Part shown: positions 22,857 through 30,917 of the stretch, piece by piece
How the letters are laid out: every line of letters begins with the position of its first letter
How positions within the stretch are numbered: position 1 is the first letter of the stretch
Assembly (NCBI GenBank): GCA_964639505.1
Contig: CAZXDL010000001.1
Location: 62,001-126,000, forward strand
Reading direction: 5' to 3'
Length of the DNA: 64,000 bases
Origin: CAZXDL01 sp964639505
Lineage (GTDB): Bacteria > Patescibacteriota > Saccharimonadia > Saccharimonadales > UBA4665
Translations under genes and position numbers: made by a program
Notes under the pieces: model-generated
The model's input: the letters and a program-made list of their open reading frames with translations, nothing else
What the model was told of the DNA's origin: nothing
Databases searched by the model: none

Positions 22857-23081
22857 GTGGAAGATATAAATGATCGGCATTATAATCAGGGTCATCCGGT
22901 GGGGGAACCCATCAAAGAATATAAACGACGCTGGCTCGCTGGCATGATCGCCTCATCTGATGTACATGAAAATGAAAAGCGCAGTAGTTTTGCTCACATT
23001 GGTTTGGACTATGATTCCTACGTACTTGATGGTATAATCAAACATAAGTTGCCAGAGACAGCGACGGGCCACCAGCCTTAA
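22857..23081 (+). CDS. Unknown 74-aa protein upstream of rplJ
   Basis: Small hydrophilic hypothetical protein with a GTG start; no strong ribosome-binding site is seen. The core EPIKEYKRRWLAGMIASSDVHENEK is followed by SSFAHIGLDYDSYVLDGII. It sits between the terminator at 22830 and the rplJ leader hairpins, so it may belong to the ribosomal transcript. No known family. Coding status is supported by sensible composition but not by any motif. Confidence 0.55.
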   Translation: MEDINDRHYNQGHPVGEPIKEYKRRWLAGMIASSDVHENEKRSSFAHIGLDYDSYVLDGIIKHKLPETATGHQP

Positions 23082-23098
23082 TAAAGTCGCCGAGGTAC

Positions 23099-23150
23099 AA
23101 ACATCTATTTTGATAGTTTGAACGCCTCTGTCCAACAGTCAGGCGTTTTT
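23099..23150 (+). promoter_or_regulatory. Tandem hairpins in the rplJ leader, the second terminator-like
   Basis: First hairpin: CAAAC-ATC pairs with GAT-(A)-GTTTG (about 23099-23121). Second: AACGCCT (23121-23127) pairs with AGGCGTT (23141-23147), followed by TTTTTGTTT. They share boundary bases, so they may be alternative structures. The position, 65 nt before rplJ, fits an attenuator or an L10-type leader. Confidence 0.5.
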
Positions 23151-23214
23151 GTTTGGCAACATACAGCAAAGTTGGTCGATCAAGCTGTTTTAAGCAAGTA
23201 ATTGGAGAAATTAC

Positions 23215-23739
23215 ATGGCATTAACCAAAAATAAGAAGCAAGAAGTTGTCGCAGAAGTGACAGATCTTCTAGCATCTTCAAAAATGACTGTTGTTGCTAA
23301 ATATCAAGGCACAACAGTAAAAGCGATGCAAAGCCTTCGGCGAGATGCAAAAGCCAATGGCACCAAGGTTAAGGTCGTCAAAAACCGACTTGTGGTGCAG
23401 GCATTAAAGTCCACTGATACATTCAAGGATACTGATGTCTCAGCCCTCGAAGGTATGCTGCTCTACGCTTTTAACGGAGAAGATGAGGTCGCTGCGGCTC
23501 AAGTGTTAAATACTTTTGCTAAAGCTAACCCAAGTCTTGAATTCATCGGTGCAATCAGTGCAGACGGTGAATTTATCGATGCAGCCAGCGTCAAAGCATT
23601 GGCCGGTCTACCTGGTAAAAACCAGCTATTGGCTGGCATAATCAACCTGCTTAATTCTCCTGTCAAGGGAGTCGTAGGCAGCCTAGGTGGTAATCTTCAT
23701 GGCCTTTTACAAGGTCTTGAAGCCAAAGCCGCAAACTAA
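23215..23739 (+). CDS. rplJ: 50S ribosomal protein L10 (uL10)
   Basis: 174-residue L10, the base of the L12 stalk. MALTKNKKQEVVAEVTDLLASSKMTVVAKYQG and LRRDAKANGTKVKVVKNRL are the rRNA-binding segment; the C-terminal helix (LHGLLQGLEAKAA) binds L12 dimers. GGAGA lies 7 nt before the ATG. rplL follows after 14 nt. In other bacteria L10-L12 represses this operon through the leader, which here contains hairpins. Confidence 0.95.
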   Translation: MALTKNKKQEVVAEVTDLLASSKMTVVAKYQGTTVKAMQSLRRDAKANGTKVKVVKNRLVVQALKSTDTFKDTDVSALEGMLLYAFNGEDEVAAAQVLNTFAKANPSLEFIGAISADGEFIDAASVKALAGLPGKNQLLAGIINLLNSPVKGVVGSLGGNLHGLLQGLEAKAAN

Positions 23740-23753
23740 TTTAAGGAGTCAAT

Positions 23754-24134
23754 ATGGCAAATGATCTAAAGAAAATCGCTAAAGAACTCGTTGGACTTAC
23801 TGTTTTGGAAGTTAACGAGCTGGGCACCATCCTAAAGGATGAGTATGGTATTGAACCAGCCGCAGCAGCTGTCGCAGTTGCAGCTGGCCCCGCAGCCGAT
23901 GCAGCACCTGCTGCAGAAGAGAAGAGTGAGTATGACGTCGTACTAAAAGACGCTGGCGCTCAAAAAGTAGCTGTAATCAAGGCAGTAAAAGACATTACCG
24001 GTCTTGGCCTTGGTGAAGCAAAAGCAATCGTTGACGGAGCTCCAAAGCCAGTCCTCGAGAAAGCCAAAAAAGAAGACGCTGAGGCAGCCAAGAAATCCTT
24101 GGAAGACGCTGGCGCCACCGTAGAACTCGCTTAA
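23754..24134 (+). CDS. rplL: 50S ribosomal protein L7/L12 (bL12)
   Basis: 126-residue stalk protein. The N-terminal dimerisation helices (DLKKIAKELVGLTVLEVNELGTILKDEYG) are followed by an Ala/Pro hinge (~40-58) and the C-terminal factor-binding domain with EYDVVLKDAGAQKVAVIKAVK, LGLGEAKAIVDGAPK and EAAKKSLEDAGATVELA. A complete L12. AGGAG lies 7 nt before the ATG and an intrinsic terminator follows. Confidence 0.97.
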   Translation: MANDLKKIAKELVGLTVLEVNELGTILKDEYGIEPAAAAVAVAAGPAADAAPAAEEKSEYDVVLKDAGAQKVAVIKAVKDITGLGLGEAKAIVDGAPKPVLEKAKKEDAEAAKKSLEDAGATVELA

Positions 24135-24154
24135 TAATTTGTTCTGCATAAATT

Positions 24155-24179
24155 AGCTGTCTGAAAAGGCAGCTTTTTT
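24155..24179 (+). terminator. Intrinsic terminator after rplL
   Basis: AGCTGTC (24155-24161), short A-rich loop, GGCAGCT, then six or more T. Confidence 0.8.
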
Positions 24180-24212
24180 AATGTAAACTTTTCCACAGCT
24201 GTTGATGATATT

Positions 24213-24241
24213 TTGACATGATTTGTTGTTCGTGGTATTTT
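24213..24241 (+). promoter_or_regulatory. Strong promoter of the 169-aa protein
   Basis: TTGACA (24213-24218), 17-nt spacer, TATTTT (24236-24241), with TGg immediately before the -10 (extended). The leader of ~40 nt contains a small GTGT/ACAC hairpin. Confidence 0.65.
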
Positions 24242-24288
24242 GAGGGGGAAAGTGTACTAATAAACACTATCGAGAGACAGAGACAGAT

Positions 24289-24798
24289 ATGCCCGATTTA
24301 CCAGATAAGCAAGTTAAACGGCTTCGAGCCCTTATACAAGAGGCCGAGACAAGTTTAGCTGCTGCCACAGAGCTATTAATTAGCTTGGTTGGCGATGACG
24401 ACAAAGTACCAGCAATTGCCCGTGAGGATACGCTAGGTAAGGTTATTGAGGGTGTATTTGATGGCCAAAATATGGTTGGCTCCGATGGCAAGACTTACCC
24501 TGTACCTGCCAACTATGCCAGTAAGTCAAAATTAGTGCAGGGAGACATCCTGAAGCTCACGATTGCTGAGGACGGCGCGTTTCTTTACAAGCAAATTGGT
24601 CCAATACCACGCAAACAAGTCGTTGGTACTCTTACTCTAGAAGGCGGCCACTACTTTGTTGAGGTAAATGGCAAAAAACTTCGTGTACTACTAGCCAGTG
24701 TTACCTATTTCAAAGCTAAACCTGGCGATCAAGTTAGTGTTAACGTTCCCGAAGACGATTCAGCTGCAGAGTGGGCAGCGCTTGAAGCAGCTCTATAA
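24289..24798 (+). CDS. Unknown 169-aa protein, beta-rich
   Basis: Hypothetical protein of two parts: an N-terminal helix (LPDKQVKRLRALIQEAETSLAAATELLISLV, residues 3-33) and a beta-rich region (~50-155) with GKTYPVPANYASKSKLVQGD, LKLTIAEDGAFLYKQIGP, LEGGHYFVEVNGKKLRVLLASVTYFKAKPGDQVSV. The alternation and GD turns look like an OB- or SH3-like barrel, which could bind nucleic acid, but I cannot assign a family. The end is acidic. It has a strong promoter, lies downstream of rplJL and upstream of dnaX, and is probably a lineage-conserved protein. Confidence 0.75.
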   Translation: MPDLPDKQVKRLRALIQEAETSLAAATELLISLVGDDDKVPAIAREDTLGKVIEGVFDGQNMVGSDGKTYPVPANYASKSKLVQGDILKLTIAEDGAFLYKQIGPIPRKQVVGTLTLEGGHYFVEVNGKKLRVLLASVTYFKAKPGDQVSVNVPEDDSAAEWAALEAAL

Positions 24799-24840
24799 GT
24801 ATTTGATTATTTGACAACGGCGAGTCTAGTTTATTCAGCG

Positions 24841-24846
24841 TATAAT
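24841..24846 (+). promoter_or_regulatory. -10 box of dnaX
   Basis: TATAAT followed by the dnaX ATG after 9 nt with no Shine-Dalgarno. A TTGACA at 24811-24816 is 24 nt upstream, too far for a normal spacer. Confidence 0.5.
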
Positions 24847-24855
24847 GGATAGACT

Positions 24856-26274
24856 ATGGGGCAGGCTTTATACAGAAAATATCGTTCGAGATCGCTTGAT
24901 GAAATTGTCGGTCAAGAGCACGTTACAAACACTTTACGCGAAGCAATCAAGCGGGGCAGAATTAGCCATGCCTATCTTTTGACTGGTCCACGCGGAGTTG
25001 GCAAAACATCTATTGCAAGAATCTTGGCACACGAAATCAATAATTTGCAATATACAGATGACAGTACGCACATCGACATCATCGAAATTGATGCTGCTAG
25101 TAACCGTAGGATTGATGAAATTCGTGAATTACGCGACAAAGTGAATATCGCACCAACTTCGGCTAAATACAAAGTCTATATTATCGATGAAGTACACATG
25201 CTCACAAAAGAGGCGTTTAACGCTCTACTAAAGACACTTGAAGAGCCCCCGGCGCATGTTGTGTTTATCCTCGCTACGACAGATGCACATAAGTTGCCTG
25301 AAACTATTGTCAGTCGCACACAGCGATTCAACTTTAAGCCAGTCGACAAAACCAAAGTGATCGACCACCTAAAAGTAATTGCTGACTCAGAGGGCATAAA
25401 AGCCAGCGATGAAGCACTTCAATTACTGGCAGAACACGGCGAGGGTAGTTTTAGAGATAGCATAAGTCTTTTAGATCAGGCCAGTAACCAGACGGGCAAA
25501 TTAGAACTCAGTGATGTTCAGACCATGTTAGGAATACCGCCTAAGCGGTCAATTGATGAAATAGTTGACTTGCTTTCTCAACAAAACAACTCGGCTAGCT
25601 TAGTGAAGATGCTGGAATCATTGTTTATGCAGGGTTATCAGGCGGCATCAATTGCTAAACAGCTTTCCGGACAACTTCGTCAAAAAATTGTAAATAATCA
25701 ACTTAATATTGGCCAAGCCGAGGCCGTTAAACTTCTTGACAGCTTAATAAAAGTTCCTGCTTCACACGACCCTGAGAGATATCTTGAGATTTGCTTGCTC
25801 GAGATCGCTACATCTTCTAATAAGCCGTCAAGAGAAGTGCAACGCCAAGATGTTAAGGCGGAGCCTGTCGTCGAGAAAGCTAAAGCTTCTACCAAAACAA
25901 CTGTTGAGTCACCAGAGCAGGATTTGGCGGAGTTTAATCCCGATATTTGGCCAGAGATTCTTGCAGTATTAAAACAAAAACACAATACGCTATATGGCGT
26001 TGTCAGAATGGCAGAACCAACTTTTGAAAACGATAAACTAAGGCTAGCTTTTGGCTTTTCATTTCATCAAAAAAGAAGCAGCGAAAGTGCAAATCGGGAG
26101 CGGATTGCAAATATTGTAAATCAGATTACTGGTAAAGATGTAACGATTGAATGTGTTGTCGATGAAACTGCGACACCGCCAAAAGTAACAATAAGTGTTG
26201 AAAAACCGACACCTGATCACAATTTGTCGACCATAAGCAATATTTTTGGTGAGGCTGAACTGCTAGAATCATAA
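24856..26274 (+). CDS. dnaX: DNA polymerase III subunit gamma/tau
   Basis: 472-residue clamp-loader ATPase. The N-terminal motifs are MGQALYRKYRSRSLDEIVGQEHV, Walker A TGPRGVGKTSIAR (~43-55), DIIEIDAASNRRIDEIRELRDK, KVYIIDEVHMLTKEAFNALLKTLEEPP (Walker B) and a TIVSRTQRFNF sensor. The zinc module normally between Walker A and IEIDAAS, with four Cys, is absent: residues ~58-75 have no Cys. Domain III and a short C-terminal domain (DIWPEILAVLKQKHNTLYGVVRMAEP) follow. The length suggests a compact protein between gamma and tau. Near-leaderless start. dnaB follows after 22 nt. Confidence 0.95.
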   Translation: MGQALYRKYRSRSLDEIVGQEHVTNTLREAIKRGRISHAYLLTGPRGVGKTSIARILAHEINNLQYTDDSTHIDIIEIDAASNRRIDEIRELRDKVNIAPTSAKYKVYIIDEVHMLTKEAFNALLKTLEEPPAHVVFILATTDAHKLPETIVSRTQRFNFKPVDKTKVIDHLKVIADSEGIKASDEALQLLAEHGEGSFRDSISLLDQASNQTGKLELSDVQTMLGIPPKRSIDEIVDLLSQQNNSASLVKMLESLFMQGYQAASIAKQLSGQLRQKIVNNQLNIGQAEAVKLLDSLIKVPASHDPERYLEICLLEIATSSNKPSREVQRQDVKAEPVVEKAKASTKTTVESPEQDLAEFNPDIWPEILAVLKQKHNTLYGVVRMAEPTFENDKLRLAFGFSFHQKRSSESANRERIANIVNQITGKDVTIECVVDETATPPKVTISVEKPTPDHNLSTISNIFGEAELLES

Positions 26275-26296
26275 GACCAAGGGACAAAGAGGGAAA

Positions 26297-27661
26297 ATGG
26301 AGCCAACAACCGGAGCCAACGGATCACCGCCACAAAACGCCGAAGCAGAAGCTAGTTTGTTGGGTGCCTTACTGATTGACAGTGACGCAATAGTCAAGAT
26401 TGCAGACACCGTCAGGCCACGTGATTTTTTTGATAAGCGAAACGAGAGGATCTATGAAGCCATACTGCAGTTATATGAACAGCATCAATCTATCGATGTC
26501 TTGACGCTCGCTGATAGACTTAAAAATAATGGCAACCTAGAAAATGTGGGGGGTGCTTCATACCTGACCGAACTAACTAACTTCGTGCCTACAGCCGCCC
26601 ATGTTGAGCAATATGCTGATATAGTCGCTCAAAAAGCTCTGAGACGTCGTTTAATTACTGCATCGCGCGAAATTGTTGGTTTAGGCTATGATGAATCTAA
26701 ACAGCTAAGAGAACTCATCGAAGAGGCTGAGACTAGACTATTTGAAGTAAGCCAGCAACATATTAAACAAGATGTGATAAGCCTTGAGGCAATTTTGGCA
26801 GAAAGCTTTGACAGACTTGATGATCTACACAAAGATAAAGACAAGATTCGTGGTGTTCCCACTGGGTACAAAGATCTAGACAGTATGTTGGCTGGCTTTC
26901 AAAAGTCTGATCTTGTTATCCTAGCCGCTCGTCCGTCAATGGGTAAAACAGCTCTAGCACTTAATTTTGCGCATAACATTGCAGTCCAATCCAATGAAGC
27001 TGTACTCGTTTTCAGCCTGGAAATGAGCAAAGAACAGCTTGTGGACCGGCTTTTATCAATGGAGTCAGGCGTTGATGCGTGGTCTCTGCGGACTGGTAAT
27101 CTTACAGATGCAGATTTTGAAAAAATCGGTCAAGCCATGGGCACTCTTAGTGAGGCACAGATTTTTATTGATGACAGCCCTGGCATAACAGTCAGTGATT
27201 TCCGCACCAAAGCCCGCCGTGAAGCCCACAAACGACCCCTTGGATTAATTATTGTTGACTATCTACAGCTTATGAGTGGTGGCAATAGATTTGGCAATGA
27301 GGGAAACCGCGTACAAGAAATTTCCGAGATCTCTCGAGGCTTAAAGGGTGTTGCAAGAGAACTAAACGTGCCAATTTTGGCTCTCAGTCAGCTTAGCCGC
27401 TCAGTTGAAAGCCGCAGTCCACAGATTCCACAACTGGCCGACTTGCGTGAATCAGGATCGATCGAACAGGATGCCGATGTGGTGGCCTTCATATATCGAG
27501 AAGAGTGGTACAACCCTGAAACGGATCGTAAAAAGATAACAGACATCTTAGTTAAAAAACACCGCAACGGTCCGACGGGTGGTGTAGAGCTTTACTTTGA
27601 TAGTGACAAACAGCGTTTTCGCTCTGTTGATACAAAGCATCAGGATCCGTTCAACAACTAG
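26297..27661 (+). CDS. dnaB: Replicative DNA helicase DnaB
   Basis: 454-residue hexameric fork helicase. N-terminal domain (PPQNAEAEASLLGALLIDSDAIVKI), linker, and RecA-like C-terminal domain with Walker A LAARPSMGKTALALNFAHN (~208-226), SLEMSKEQLVDRLLSMESGV, LIIVDYLQLMSGG (Walker B), ILALSQLSRSVESR and a final RNGPTGGVELYFD. Full length, no intein. GAGGG lies 4-5 nt before the ATG. Likely in an operon with dnaX. Confidence 0.97.
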   Translation: MEPTTGANGSPPQNAEAEASLLGALLIDSDAIVKIADTVRPRDFFDKRNERIYEAILQLYEQHQSIDVLTLADRLKNNGNLENVGGASYLTELTNFVPTAAHVEQYADIVAQKALRRRLITASREIVGLGYDESKQLRELIEEAETRLFEVSQQHIKQDVISLEAILAESFDRLDDLHKDKDKIRGVPTGYKDLDSMLAGFQKSDLVILAARPSMGKTALALNFAHNIAVQSNEAVLVFSLEMSKEQLVDRLLSMESGVDAWSLRTGNLTDADFEKIGQAMGTLSEAQIFIDDSPGITVSDFRTKARREAHKRPLGLIIVDYLQLMSGGNRFGNEGNRVQEISEISRGLKGVARELNVPILALSQLSRSVESRSPQIPQLADLRESGSIEQDADVVAFIYREEWYNPETDRKKITDILVKKHRNGPTGGVELYFDSDKQRFRSVDTKHQDPFNN

Positions 27662-27698
27662 GGAAGTTACCTAAAGTTATATATAATTAGCTTTAGGC

Positions 27699-28886
27699 AT
27701 GAAAAATACCAAGGGTTTCTGGCGTGATAATGCCAAGTTTTTAGTCATCGGAGCAGTTATTGGGCTTTCATTAGCGTTTCTGCTGCTTTATAAATTAGGC
27801 AGCTTGGTTGGTGGCTTAAGCTCACAAGAAACAGTATCTGCCAGTGCTGCGGTTGGATGGCATGGCATATTTAGCAACCCACTGGACCTACCGCTTAAAC
27901 TTGTGCGTTCAGTAGTATTTTTTGCGGTTGCAGATCACGGTCAAACTCTGACGCGGCTGCCAAACGCATTTTTTGGATGTCTAGCCATCCTTAGCTTTGG
28001 ACTCCTTATATGGTTGTGGCATGGTATGCGCACTGCGCTGCTTTCAACTGCAATGTTTGCTACCAGCGCGTGGGTATTACATGCCAGCCGCTATGCGAGT
28101 TCAGATGTTTTATATTTGTGGGCCGTTCCTTCGCTCTTGCTAATTCAAGTGCTGCTTCATCGCTACGGCAAAAAAACATACGTCTGGTATGGCTGCTTAT
28201 TGCTCTGGGGACTTTTACTTTATATACCAGGTATGATTTGGATAATGATTGCTCAATTGATATTTCAGCGCAGCCTACTAGCAAAAACTATGAGCAACTA
28301 TAGCTCTGCCAAGCAACGTTTGTTTTCTATCTTAGCAGTTGCGGTGTGGCTGCCTTTATTATTATTTGATCTGACCCGACACAATCAACTCTTTATTTGG
28401 CTAGGACTACCAACTCATATGTCTGGCTTTATGCATATGGCAAAACAGTTTGTAGCAGTCCCTGTCCACCTATTTGTTAGGGGACCGCAATACCCAGATT
28501 TGTGGCTAGATAAGCTACCTATTCTAGATATTTTTACATTTGTAGCCTGTCTCGTCGGCATATATTTCTACATAAAAAATCGACATGCTACGCGCAGCCA
28601 AACTTTACTGGCCATGTTTGTCACAGGTTGTCTATTAGTGGGATTAGGTGGAGCAGTAAGTATAAGTGCGCTTGTTGCCTTAGCATATATATTTATTGCT
28701 GCAGGCATTGCTTATCTGTTAACTGACTGGTTGAAGGTATTTCCGCTCAACCCGCTGGCACGAGGTCTCGGAATTGCGCTTATCAGCATAGCTGTACTGT
28801 TGAGCTGCGCTTATAATCTACGATCATACTTTATAGCTTGGCCACACAATGACGCGACTCGAGTAACTTTTCGCTATCACAGATAA
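27699..28886 (+). CDS. Polytopic membrane protein, PMT/ArnT-like glycosyltransferase
   Basis: 395-residue membrane protein with about ten helices. A luminal-type loop followed by LTRLPNAFFGCLAILSFGLLIWLW resembles the R-L-P-x-x-x-x-G signature of GT39/GT83 (PMT, ArnT) lipid-linked sugar transferases. The usual first-loop acidic pair (D/E-E) is not obvious, so catalytic competence is uncertain. Its place between dnaB and ybaB has no clear functional link. TATAAT ends 11 nt before the ATG, giving a very short 5' UTR. Confidence 0.6.
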   Translation: MKNTKGFWRDNAKFLVIGAVIGLSLAFLLLYKLGSLVGGLSSQETVSASAAVGWHGIFSNPLDLPLKLVRSVVFFAVADHGQTLTRLPNAFFGCLAILSFGLLIWLWHGMRTALLSTAMFATSAWVLHASRYASSDVLYLWAVPSLLLIQVLLHRYGKKTYVWYGCLLLWGLLLYIPGMIWIMIAQLIFQRSLLAKTMSNYSSAKQRLFSILAVAVWLPLLLFDLTRHNQLFIWLGLPTHMSGFMHMAKQFVAVPVHLFVRGPQYPDLWLDKLPILDIFTFVACLVGIYFYIKNRHATRSQTLLAMFVTGCLLVGLGGAVSISALVALAYIFIAAGIAYLLTDWLKVFPLNPLARGLGIALISIAVLLSCAYNLRSYFIAWPHNDATRVTFRYHR

Positions 28887-28920
28887 CGCCTGATATAATA
28901 AAGCCAAATAGGGAGTACTT

Positions 28921-29214
28921 ATGAGCAGATTTGATCAAGCAAAAATGTTGTTAAAGGTAAAAAAGATTCAAGGCGAGCTTCAAAAAATGGTGATTGAAGT
29001 TGAAAAAGGTGATGGTGCAGTCAAAGTAGAAATTACTGGTGAGCAAAAAATCAAAAAGATTAAAATTGATCCAGAATATATTGATCTTGACGATATTGGC
29101 GAGTTGGAACGATGGATTGAAGATGCTGTCAAAGAAGCTATTGCCGAGAGCCAAAAAGTCGCTGCCGAAAAAATGCAGCCTATGATGGGCGCGCTTGGTA
29201 ATCTCGGGTTGTAA
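28921..29214 (+). CDS. ybaB: YbaB/EbfC family nucleoid-associated protein
   Basis: 97-residue DNA-binding dimer protein. The pattern FDQAKMLLKVKKIQGELQKM, GAVKVEITGEQKIKKIKIDPEY, DDIGELERWIEDAVKEAI and the Met/Gly-rich end (MQPMMGALGNLGL) match the family. Genomic pairing of ybaB with recR, which follows after 9 nt, is widespread in bacteria. Promoter: extended -10 TGaTATAAT (28891-28899), then a GGGAG ribosome-binding site. Confidence 0.93.
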   Translation: MSRFDQAKMLLKVKKIQGELQKMVIEVEKGDGAVKVEITGEQKIKKIKIDPEYIDLDDIGELERWIEDAVKEAIAESQKVAAEKMQPMMGALGNLGL

Positions 29215-29223
29215 ATTTTAAAG

Positions 29224-29829
29224 ATGCAGATTCTGCCGCCAGCTTTATCAGACTTGATTGAGGCATTTGGTCTACTACCTGGAGTGGGACCGCGTACGGC
29301 TGAAAGATATGCATATTTCCTTGCACGCCAGCAAGGTGATAGTTCTCAAAAGCTTTCCGCAGCGCTTAATGCTATCAACGGTGGTATTGGTTATTGCGCA
29401 AAAACTTTCGCTTTAGTCCCATCAGGGCAAAAACTGTCTGATTTGTATACTGATCCGCGCCGCGATAAACAAGTCGTCGCAGTTGTTGCAGAGCCATTCG
29501 ACCTGGTAGCCCTAGAAAAAACCGGGCATTTTAAAGGCACTTATCATGTGTTGGGAGGTCTCGTTTCGCCAATCGACAATATTGGTCCAGAACAGCTGCA
29601 CATCAAGCAATTGATCAAACGTGTTGAGGAGGACAAGGTTAAAGAAATCATTCTTGCCACTAATGCCAGTGTAGAAGGTGAGTCTACGGCGCTATACATA
29701 AAACAGCAGCTGGGCGACAGAAAAGTAAAGCTAACTCGTTTGGCGCGTGGCTTACCTGTTGGTGTAGACCTTGAGTATGCTGACCAAATTACGCTTGGAC
29801 GCGCCTTAGAAAGCCGCCAAGCGATCTAA
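29224..29829 (+). CDS. recR: Recombination mediator RecR, zinc finger degenerate
   Basis: 201-residue RecR, partner of RecO/RecF in loading RecA at gaps. The helix-hairpin-helix region is FGLLPGVGPRTAERYAYFLA (~16-35). The Toprim domain has VVAEPFDLVALEKTG, GTYHVLGGLVSPIDNIGPEQLHI and LATNASVEGESTALYI; LARGLPVGVDLEYADQITLGRAL closes the protein. The zinc finger normally between HhH and Toprim (four Cys) is reduced to a single Cys (GGIGYCAKTFAL). This is a real departure from the classical family. Confidence 0.95.
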   Translation: MQILPPALSDLIEAFGLLPGVGPRTAERYAYFLARQQGDSSQKLSAALNAINGGIGYCAKTFALVPSGQKLSDLYTDPRRDKQVVAVVAEPFDLVALEKTGHFKGTYHVLGGLVSPIDNIGPEQLHIKQLIKRVEEDKVKEIILATNASVEGESTALYIKQQLGDRKVKLTRLARGLPVGVDLEYADQITLGRALESRQAI

Positions 29830-29830
29830 T

Positions 29831-29859
29831 TTGGGTATCGTGCTCAAAACACCTACAAT
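29831..29859 (+). promoter_or_regulatory. Promoter of nrnA
   Basis: TTGGGT (29831-29836), 17-nt spacer, TACAAT (29854-29859), then 8 nt to ATG 29868. AAGGAT also lies in the spacer, so either a leaderless or a very short leader is possible. Confidence 0.5.
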
Positions 29860-29867
29860 TAAAGGAT

Positions 29868-30917
29868 ATGTACAAACAAGCCAAAGAAATTGCCGATATT
29901 TTAAATAGCGCGCAAGACATAGTTATTGTCCAGGCAGATAATCCAGATGCTGATAGCTTGGGTAGTGCTCTGGCACTCGAATCGTTGTTTAATGAACATG
30001 GCAAACAGGCTCATTTATATTGTGCTGTAGATATGCCCGGATACTTAAGGTATATGTCTGGCTGGGATAGGATCAGGAATGAACTTCCCAAGCAATTTGA
30101 TGCCAGCATAGTTGTTGATGCATCAACCATGAGCTTACTCGAAAAACTTGCTCAAAGCGGTCAGCAAGGCTGGCTAGCCAACAAACCCTGTATCGTGCTC
30201 GATCATCACAAGACGGTAGAAAATCCAATTAATTTCAGCACAGTTATGATAAACGACCACACACGGGCATCGGCTGGTGAGTTGATTTACATACTGGGCC
30301 AACAACTTGGCTGGAATTTCCCCCTCGATGCTCAGGAGTTTATTATGAGTTCAATTCTTGGTGATACTCAGGGCCTAACTAATGACTTGGCATCGGCCGA
30401 GACCTACCGAATTCTAGCAGACATCATAGACGCGGGCGTCAGTCGTCCTGAACTTGAAGAACTGCGCCGCACATTTGGCAAAATGCCGCTTGAAATATTC
30501 AAATATAAGGCTGAATTAATCAAAAGAACAGAATTTGCGCGCAGAAACACCATAGCGACTGTTACTATTCCACAAGCTGAGATCAACGAATTCAGTCCGT
30601 TATATAACCCTGCGCCGCTAGTCCAGAATGATATGCTTCAGACAACTGGCGTGTCTTTAGCTGTAGTTTTTAAATGCTACGCTGATGGTAAAGTCACTGG
30701 TGCAATCCGCAGCAATCAAGGCGCACCCATTGCTGGTGAGCTAGCTGAACATCTGGGGGGAGGTGGCCATGCCTACGCCAGCGGTTTTAAAATCGTAAGT
30801 GGGCGTGCATTTGATGATATTAAGGCTGATTGTCTTAGTTTTGCAGGTGAATTACTTGATAAAATAGAAGCCAAGGACTTAGATGAAGCTGTACAACACC
30901 CTAACGAGACAAATTGA
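29868..30917 (+). CDS. DHH-family phosphoesterase (NrnA-type)
   Basis: 349-residue DHH/DHHA1 protein of the nanoRNase/pAp-phosphatase group. Motifs: VIVQADNPDADSLGSALAL (motif I, ~21-39; DNPDAD in place of the usual D-x-D), IVVDAST (motif II), VLDHHKTVENP (DHH, ~109-119), SSILGDTQGLTND (~160-172) and C-terminal GGGGHAYASGF (DHHA1). Expected role: degrade 2-5-nt RNA or cyclic dinucleotide products in the cytoplasm. The gene overlaps cysS by 35 nt. Confidence 0.88.
   Translation: MYKQAKEIADILNSAQDIVIVQADNPDADSLGSALALESLFNEHGKQAHLYCAVDMPGYLRYMSGWDRIRNELPKQFDASIVVDASTMSLLEKLAQSGQQGWLANKPCIVLDHHKTVENPINFSTVMINDHTRASAGELIYILGQQLGWNFPLDAQEFIMSSILGDTQGLTNDLASAETYRILADIIDAGVSRPELEELRRTFGKMPLEIFKYKAELIKRTEFARRNTIATVTIPQAEINEFSPLYNPAPLVQNDMLQTTGVSLAVVFKCYADGKVTGAIRSNQGAPIAGELAEHLGGGGHAYASGFKIVSGRAFDDIKADCLSFAGELLDKIEAKDLDEAVQHPNETN

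Noticed and set aside
24811..24846. TTGACA 24811 paired with TATAAT 24841 as the dnaX promoter
   Set aside because: The 24-nt spacer is outside the normal 16-19 nt range; only the -10 box was kept.
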